NCBI GenBank assembly: GCA_017436705.1
Contig: JAFSCP010000005.1
Coordinates: 1 to 59,482, forward strand
Length of the DNA stretch: 59,482 bases
DNA from: Bacillota bacterium
GTDB taxonomy: Bacteria; Bacillota; Clostridia; Peptostreptococcales; Anaerovoracaceae
Direction: 5' to 3'
Part shown: positions 55,153 through 59,482 of the stretch, piece by piece
How positions within the stretch are numbered: the stretch's first letter is position 1
Layout: the number at the start of each line of letters is the position of its first letter
Position numbers and translations under genes: made by a program
Notes under the pieces: generated by a model
What the model saw: only the letters and a program-made list of their open reading frames with translations
Told to the model about the DNA's origin: nothing
Databases searched by the model: none

Positions 55153-56430
55153 ATGTCCGAAAGTACAATTACCATTATAATAATTGCCTGCACTTGTTTT
55201 CTGTATCTGACAGAAAAATTCTCTGTGGCAGTGACCACTGTGATGGGCATGCTTGCCCTTGTTTTCACTGACATTCTGGATTTCAACGAGGCATTTTCAT
55301 GTTTCGCAAACACCAATGTAATGCTGGTTCTGGGCATGATTATCATCGTAAACGCCCTGATTGAATGCGGCGTGGCCGGCAAAATCGGTAATATGCTTTC
55401 CAGATTTGTCGGTCATAAGGAAAAGACTTTCATGCTGATTGTATTTCTCAGTGCGTCCTTCATTTCGCTTTTCTCAACAAATGCCGCACTGGTGGCAATG
55501 TACATGCCTTTTATCGCATCGCTTTCGGCCACATCCGGCGGCCATATAACCAAGAAACACACTTACCTGCCTCTTGCCATGGGCGGCCTTATCGGCGGCA
55601 CCGGCTCCCTTGCAGGAAGTACTGCACCCCTTCTGGCCAATGATGTTCTTATCATCACCAACCAGAAAACCATGCACTTTTTCAGCCCGTTTCCGGTTTC
55701 ACTGGCAATTGTGGTTGTAGTAGCTCTGTGTTTCTGGTTCTTCCTCTACGATCTGATGGTAAAATGGTTAGATTTTGAGGAAGTCATAAGCGAAGATGAA
55801 GCAAATATTCAGGAAATTCCTTTCAACAGACGCAATGCAGTAATTTCAATCACAGTATTCCTTGTATGCATCGCCCTCTTCATCATCCAGCCTTTTGACT
55901 GGGAACTTGGTCTCATTGCAATTGCAGGTGCAATCACACTAGTCTGCACCAACTGTGTTGACGGCAACCACGCAATGAAAAATATGCAGTGGTCAGCACT
56001 CATTACCCTGGGCGCAGCCCTGGCACTGGCCAAAGGTTTCGTAAACTCCGGTGTGGGCGAAATGGCTGTGCACTGGCTTATGAGAATTCTCGGCGACTGG
56101 GTCGCAAATCCAATCGTCCTTGTGACTGTATTCCTTCTGGCAGGCTTTTTCCTCTCTCAGGTTATGGCTAACGGCTCACTGGTATCAATGCTTGCAGCCA
56201 TCGGCGTGCCTATGGCAATTGAAATCGGCTGTGACCCTATGCCAATTGCTCTTGCCTGCGTTTTCGGATGCAGTATGGCAATGGCCACACCTGTTGCCAC
56301 TACCACTATTACAATGGTTCAGGTTGCCGGCTACCGTTTTAAAGACTATTTCCGCATCGGCGGTATAGTCGGTCTTATCGGCATAGCAACAGCCTGGGTT
56401 GCAATCGTAGTATTTTACGGACTTCTGTAG
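55153..56430 (+). CDS. SLC13/ArsB-CitM-superfamily anion transporter
   Basis: The 425-residue protein starts after AAGGAGG and has about 11 hydrophobic segments. It contains FSCFANTNVMLVLGMIIIVNAL, FISLFSTNAALVAMYMPFI, GGTGSLAGSTAPLLAND and the C-terminal MAMATPVATTTITMV, the paired serine/threonine-rich hairpins typical of the ion-transporter superfamily. Members import di- or tricarboxylates with Na+ or H+. Position beside lysR and hydantoinase module II suggests handling of a carboxylate product or substrate of that module, for instance an N-carbamoyl amino acid, but this is inference. Confidence 0.82.
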   Translation: MSESTITIIIIACTCFLYLTEKFSVAVTTVMGMLALVFTDILDFNEAFSCFANTNVMLVLGMIIIVNALIECGVAGKIGNMLSRFVGHKEKTFMLIVFLSASFISLFSTNAALVAMYMPFIASLSATSGGHITKKHTYLPLAMGGLIGGTGSLAGSTAPLLANDVLIITNQKTMHFFSPFPVSLAIVVVVALCFWFFLYDLMVKWLDFEEVISEDEANIQEIPFNRRNAVISITVFLVCIALFIIQPFDWELGLIAIAGAITLVCTNCVDGNHAMKNMQWSALITLGAALALAKGFVNSGVGEMAVHWLMRILGDWVANPIVLVTVFLLAGFFLSQVMANGSLVSMLAAIGVPMAIEIGCDPMPIALACVFGCSMAMATPVATTTITMVQVAGYRFKDYFRIGGIVGLIGIATAWVAIVVFYGLL

Positions 56431-56462
56431 ACCGCACGAAAACATATACAAAAACAACAAAG

Positions 56463-56491
56463 CCCCCGGCTCCGTGCCGGGGGTATTTTTT
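56463..56491 (+). terminator. intrinsic terminator after the SLC13-type gene
   Basis: CCCCCGGC (56463-56470) pairs with GCCGGGGG (56476-56483), then TATTTTTT. Confidence 0.9.
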
Positions 56492-56524
56492 ATGAATTCT
56501 GTTATATTTCAAATGGCAGGAACA

Positions 56525-57904
56525 TTACGCCACCTCTTTGCCCAGTTTTTTAAGTTCATAATAAAGCATAACCGCCGATACCACTGCCGCCAGCAGGTCT
56601 GCAATCGGCCCTGAATACATAATTCCGTCAATACCCATAATCAGCGGCAGCCCGATCATAAACGGCAGAAGGAAGATAATTCTTCTGGTCAGACTGAGGA
56701 AAGTTCCCTTCAGCGGCTTGCCGATTGATGTAAAAAAGTTTGCCGACATGGGCTGGATATTATTCAGGAATACGAAGAACATATAAATCCTGAAGTATCT
56801 TTCTGCGAAAGCAAAGTACATTTCCGAACCATCGCCGAAAATCCCGATAATCTGTCTGGGGAAAACCTGAAACATGATAAATGCCACCACGCAGATTGCT
56901 GTCCCTGAGGAAATTGCCAGCTTGACCACCTGCTTTACTCTGTCGTAATTCTTTGCACCGTAGTTGAAGCTTGCGATTGGCTGCATACCATGGGAAAGTC
57001 CGATACACACAGAGAAGAAAAGCATGCTTACTTTGTTTACAATCCCTGCACATGCAAGCGGAATAGACTCGCCGTAAATGGAAAGACTTCCGTAGTAAGT
57101 CAGAGAGTTGTTCATCACAATGTTTACCACCATCATTGCAAGCTGGTTGCAGCACTGTGAAGTGCCCAGAGCCATTGCACGTCCCGCAATTGCAAACTGA
57201 GGGCGCAGATGCTCCCGTGTAAGCTTTCCGGCTTTGTAACTGCGCAGATAGCGCACAACCAGAAAGGCAGAAATAATCTGACCGGTAATTGTCGCAAGGG
57301 CAGCGCCTTTCATACCCATCTGAAGTCCGAAAATGAATACAGCATCCAGCACAGTGTTGATAATCGCCCCTGTCAGATTGCATATCATGGAGTACCGCGG
57401 ACTGCCGTCAGCACGGATAAGATGGGCACCGCCGGTGGTCAGAATCAGGAATGGAAACCCTATGGCAGTAATGCTCACATATTCCATGGCATAACCAAGC
57501 ACGTTATCCGGAGAACCGAAGAAAATCATCAGGGGTTCTAAAAAAATCAGTGTAAATACGCACAGAATCATACCGAAAGCAAAGAGCAGCACAGCTGCAT
57601 TGCCCACATAATAAAGCGCCTTTTCCTTTTCGCCCCTGCCCATGGAAAGGTTAAATGATGCAGAGGCCCCTATGCCCAGAAGGAGCGCGATTGCAGTACA
57701 TACAGTGGACAGCGGGAAGGCCACATTGGTCGCCGCATTGCCCAGTTCGCCGATGCTCTGACCGATAAAAAACTGGTCGACAATATTATAAAGGGCACTT
57801 ACCACCATGGCCACAATGCTCGGCACGGCAAACTGCCTCAGAAGCTTGCCCACAGGTTCGGTACCCAGAGGATTATTCATTGATTGCTGTTTAATTTCAC
57901 TCAT
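56525..57904 (-). CDS. MATE-family multidrug/Na+ exporter
   Basis: The 459-residue protein has about 12 membrane helices in two repeated halves. MATE features include PLGTEPVGKLLRQFAVPSIVAMVVSALYNIVDQFFIGQ at the start, LLLGIGASASFNLSMGRGEKEKA, and GAIINTVLDAVFIFGLQMGMKGAALATITGQ. It exports cationic compounds using Na+ or H+. A TATAAT box lies at 57944-57949 on the minus strand. It is a single gene facing the SLC13-type gene and divergent from the TSUP gene. Confidence 0.93.
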   Translation of the reverse strand: MSEIKQQSMNNPLGTEPVGKLLRQFAVPSIVAMVVSALYNIVDQFFIGQSIGELGNAATNVAFPLSTVCTAIALLLGIGASASFNLSMGRGEKEKALYYVGNAAVLLFAFGMILCVFTLIFLEPLMIFFGSPDNVLGYAMEYVSITAIGFPFLILTTGGAHLIRADGSPRYSMICNLTGAIINTVLDAVFIFGLQMGMKGAALATITGQIISAFLVVRYLRSYKAGKLTREHLRPQFAIAGRAMALGTSQCCNQLAMMVVNIVMNNSLTYYGSLSIYGESIPLACAGIVNKVSMLFFSVCIGLSHGMQPIASFNYGAKNYDRVKQVVKLAISSGTAICVVAFIMFQVFPRQIIGIFGDGSEMYFAFAERYFRIYMFFVFLNNIQPMSANFFTSIGKPLKGTFLSLTRRIIFLLPFMIGLPLIMGIDGIMYSGPIADLLAAVVSAVMLYYELKKLGKEVA

Positions 57905-57992
57905 AATAATTTCCGTCCGTTATCAAAAATGTGTAACAGAAGTATTATATCATTTTTTTGCAGTTTGCGCAAAATTTTTGCTAAAAGATTCC

Positions 57993-58020
57993 TTGATTTA
58001 TTTTCCATACGCGTTATAAT
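57993..58020 (+). promoter_or_regulatory. sigma-A promoter of the TSUP permease
   Basis: TTGATT (57993-57998), 16 bases, then a perfect TATAAT (58015-58020). The leader is only about 15 bases, just enough for the GGAGA site. Confidence 0.7.
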
Positions 58021-58041
58021 ATGATAGATTGGAGAAAAATT

Positions 58042-58806
58042 ATGGAACTTACATTACAGCATTTTATTATAGTCTGCCCACTGGTCTTTGCGGCCGGATT
58101 CGTGGACGCAATCGCCGGAGGCGGCGGGCTCATTTCCCTGCCTGCATACATGATTTCAGGCCTGCCGGTGCATAACGCAATAGCAACCAACAAGCTCAGT
58201 TCATGCATGGGCACTACCGTAGCTACCCTTCATTACATCCGCATGGGATATGTTCCGTGGAAAGTGGCAGGTTGGTGCATCATAGGCGGTCTCACCGGTT
58301 CCAAAATCGGCGCAGAACTGGCCCTTATGGTCAGCGACTACTACTTCAAAATTTTCATGCTGGCGGTAATCCCGCTGACTGCATTTTACGTGACAAGAAG
58401 CAAAGCCCTCATTACCGAAAAAGAGCCTTTGTCTTACAGCAGAACTCTTGCCATTGCTCTGGCATCATCCCTGATAATCGGTGTATATGACGGATTCTAT
58501 GGTCCGGGTACAGGAACTTTCCTGCTCCTTCTTCTGACCACCCTGGCTCATGTACAGCTGAAAGAAGCCAACGGCATCACCAAGGTCATCAACCTGACCA
58601 CCAACATTACAGCGCTGGCGGTTTTCCTGATAAACGGTAAAACCCTGCTTATGCTGGGGCTGGTAGCCGGAGCCTTCAACATGGCCGGCAACTGGATCGG
58701 CGCCAACTGCTTCGACAAACACGACTCAAAAATCGTCAAGCCACTTATGATTACGGTCCTTGCGATTTTCTTCGTGCGAGTAATCTACGACCTTTTAATT
58801 GCATAA
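58042..58806 (+). CDS. TSUP (TauE/SafE) family permease
   Basis: The gene encodes 254 residues from ATG 58042, behind TTGGAGA; the in-frame ATG at 58021 overlaps the promoter and is rejected. About eight membrane helices are seen, with the family motifs AAGFVDAIAGGGGLISLPAY in the first half and GVYDGFYGPGTGTFLL in the second. The family moves sulphite, sulphoacetate, taurine-derived or other organosulphur anions. No sulphur-metabolism gene is close, so the substrate is unknown. Confidence 0.92.
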   Translation: MELTLQHFIIVCPLVFAAGFVDAIAGGGGLISLPAYMISGLPVHNAIATNKLSSCMGTTVATLHYIRMGYVPWKVAGWCIIGGLTGSKIGAELALMVSDYYFKIFMLAVIPLTAFYVTRSKALITEKEPLSYSRTLAIALASSLIIGVYDGFYGPGTGTFLLLLLTTLAHVQLKEANGITKVINLTTNITALAVFLINGKTLLMLGLVAGAFNMAGNWIGANCFDKHDSKIVKPLMITVLAIFFVRVIYDLLIA

Positions 58807-58815
58807 CTTGTATTT

Positions 58816-58866
58816 AAAAATCACCGGACAGAAACATTGTTTCACATCCGGTGATTTGTTTTTATA
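58816..58866 (+). terminator. bidirectional terminator between TSUP gene and the partial gene
   Basis: AAATCACCGGA (58818-58828) pairs with TCCGGTGATTT (58847-58857), then GTTTTTA; the other strand has TTTTTAAATAC. Confidence 0.85.
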
Positions 58867-58869
58867 TTA

Positions 58870-59482
58870 TTATTTTACAGTCACCTTTCTGCCGTCTGCA
58901 TCGAAAGTCATCTCTGACGGATCCACAGGAACCATCATGTTTATGAACTTTACAGTAACCGTGCGGTCCATCTGAGGCCAGGACTCAAAGACATAAACGC
59001 CGGTCTTAACGCGGTTGTCTTCTTCAACCGTATAACGCGGCAGGCATTCAGCACGGAGTTCATCGTCCACATAAAGCTGAGCCAAACCAGGAAGCTGACC
59101 GTTAAGCACTGTAAACGTCATGTCAGTACTGCTTGGCATCTGCTCGATATTGTCAATGGTCAGCCAGTCCTCATTCTGGGCATTCTGCACAGTTCCCAGT
59201 GCAAAATCTGCCGAAGAAGATTCCAGTTCTGTAACCTTCATAACCACAGGCTGCTTTATAATAATTGCCGGAGCTTTTTTAAAACTCCAGTCCTCGTAAT
59301 GACATGTAATCTGGCCCTTGCCGCCTTCTACACCCTTGAACTTAAACTCTTTGGAAAAATCAGACTTGGAAGAAGCCTGCATTTCCCCTACAAGTTCGTA
59401 ATTTGCCGAACTGTCCGCAAAGTTTATTTCAACAGTATCTGCCTTGTATAATCCTGTAAGCACCAGGTAAATCACTATGAAA
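58870..59482 (-). CDS. hypothetical exported or membrane-anchored protein, 5' end cut by the window
   Basis: The reading frame stays open to the window edge (..FIVIYLVLTGLYKADTVEINF), so a GTG at 59475 need not be the start. The visible part has a hydrophobic N-terminal stretch, then about 190 residues rich in beta-strand-forming sequence with acidic patches (TVEINFADSSANYELVGEM, KLTVLNGQLPGLAQLYVDDE-like segments, EEDNRVKTGVYVF). This suggests an extracytoplasmic beta-sandwich domain anchored by one membrane helix. I do not recognise the family. Confidence 0.7.
   Translation of the reverse strand, partial: FIVIYLVLTGLYKADTVEINFADSSANYELVGEMQASSKSDFSKEFKFKGVEGGKGQITCHYEDWSFKKAPAIIIKQPVVMKVTELESSSADFALGTVQNAQNEDWLTIDNIEQMPSSTDMTFTVLNGQLPGLAQLYVDDELRAECLPRYTVEEDNRVKTGVYVFESWPQMDRTVTVKFINMMVPVDPSEMTFDADGRKVTVK

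Overview
The window reads as chromosomal DNA of an anaerobic, endospore-forming Firmicute of class Clostridia, probably an amino-acid fermenter of the Peptostreptococcales/Anaerovoracaceae kind (the family-level guess is weak). The evidence is gpr and spoIIP (sporulation and germination), an hrcA-grpE-dnaK-dnaJ operon behind a perfect CIRCE site, many strong AGGAGG ribosome binding sites, and many Na+-coupled or carboxylate/amino-acid transporters with no respiratory genes. I see no tRNA, rRNA, CRISPR array, phage or transposase gene.

Layout. 1-6.1 kb: a self-contained sigma-54 regulon. A sigma-54 activator, whose N-terminal half looks like the lysine-fermentation enzyme L-erythro-3,5-diaminohexanoate dehydrogenase, sits between two transporter genes and one 79-residue small-protein gene. 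Each of these three targets has its own GG-N10-GC promoter, and shared enhancer-like repeats lie on both sides of the activator gene. 6.1-9.5 kb: polysaccharide deacetylase, a tiny membrane protein, an iron-type DtxR regulator, then rsmE and prmA. 9.5-16 kb: a 221-bp inverted-repeat element upstream of a MerR regulator, then glpK, hemW and lepA. 15.3-20 kb: a 52-residue membrane protein, a lipoprotein, a small membrane protein, an ornithine/alanine-racemase-like enzyme, spoIIP and gpr. 20-31.2 kb: a CapA-like protein, an alanine-dehydrogenase-like enzyme, an MmgE/PrpD protein, a cytoplasmic NlpC/P60 peptidase and a complete dipeptide ABC importer. 31.2-37.8 kb: an orphan sigma-54 promoter, then hydantoinase module I (nhaC-hyuB-hyuA, with a divergent lysR). 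37.8-43.2 kb: rpsT, a Mur ligase fused to leucine-rich repeats, malic enzyme, and a GPH symporter behind a MerR-type promoter. 43.2-48.4 kb: dnaJ, dnaK, grpE and hrcA, with two 123-bp structured repeats. 48.4-56.5 kb: hydantoinase module II with lysR and an SLC13-type transporter. 56.5-59.5 kb: a MATE exporter, a TSUP permease and a gene cut by the window end.

How it fits together. Most accessory genes take up and break down amino-acid-like compounds: lysine-pathway sensing, peptides, cyclic amides or hydantoins, ornithine/alanine and malate. The genes that in many Firmicutes form one conserved block (rpsT-gpr-spoIIP-lepA-hemW-hrcA-grpE-dnaK-dnaJ-prmA-rsmE) are all here, but split by these catabolic modules. 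The most notable observations are the KDD-like sigma-54 activator regulon, a MerR operator shared by two loci 32 kb apart, two covarying RNA-like repeats flanking dnaK, the orphan sigma-54 promoter with a terminator 60 bases downstream, the Mur ligase-LRR fusion, and a terminator hairpin that hides the gpr ribosome binding site.
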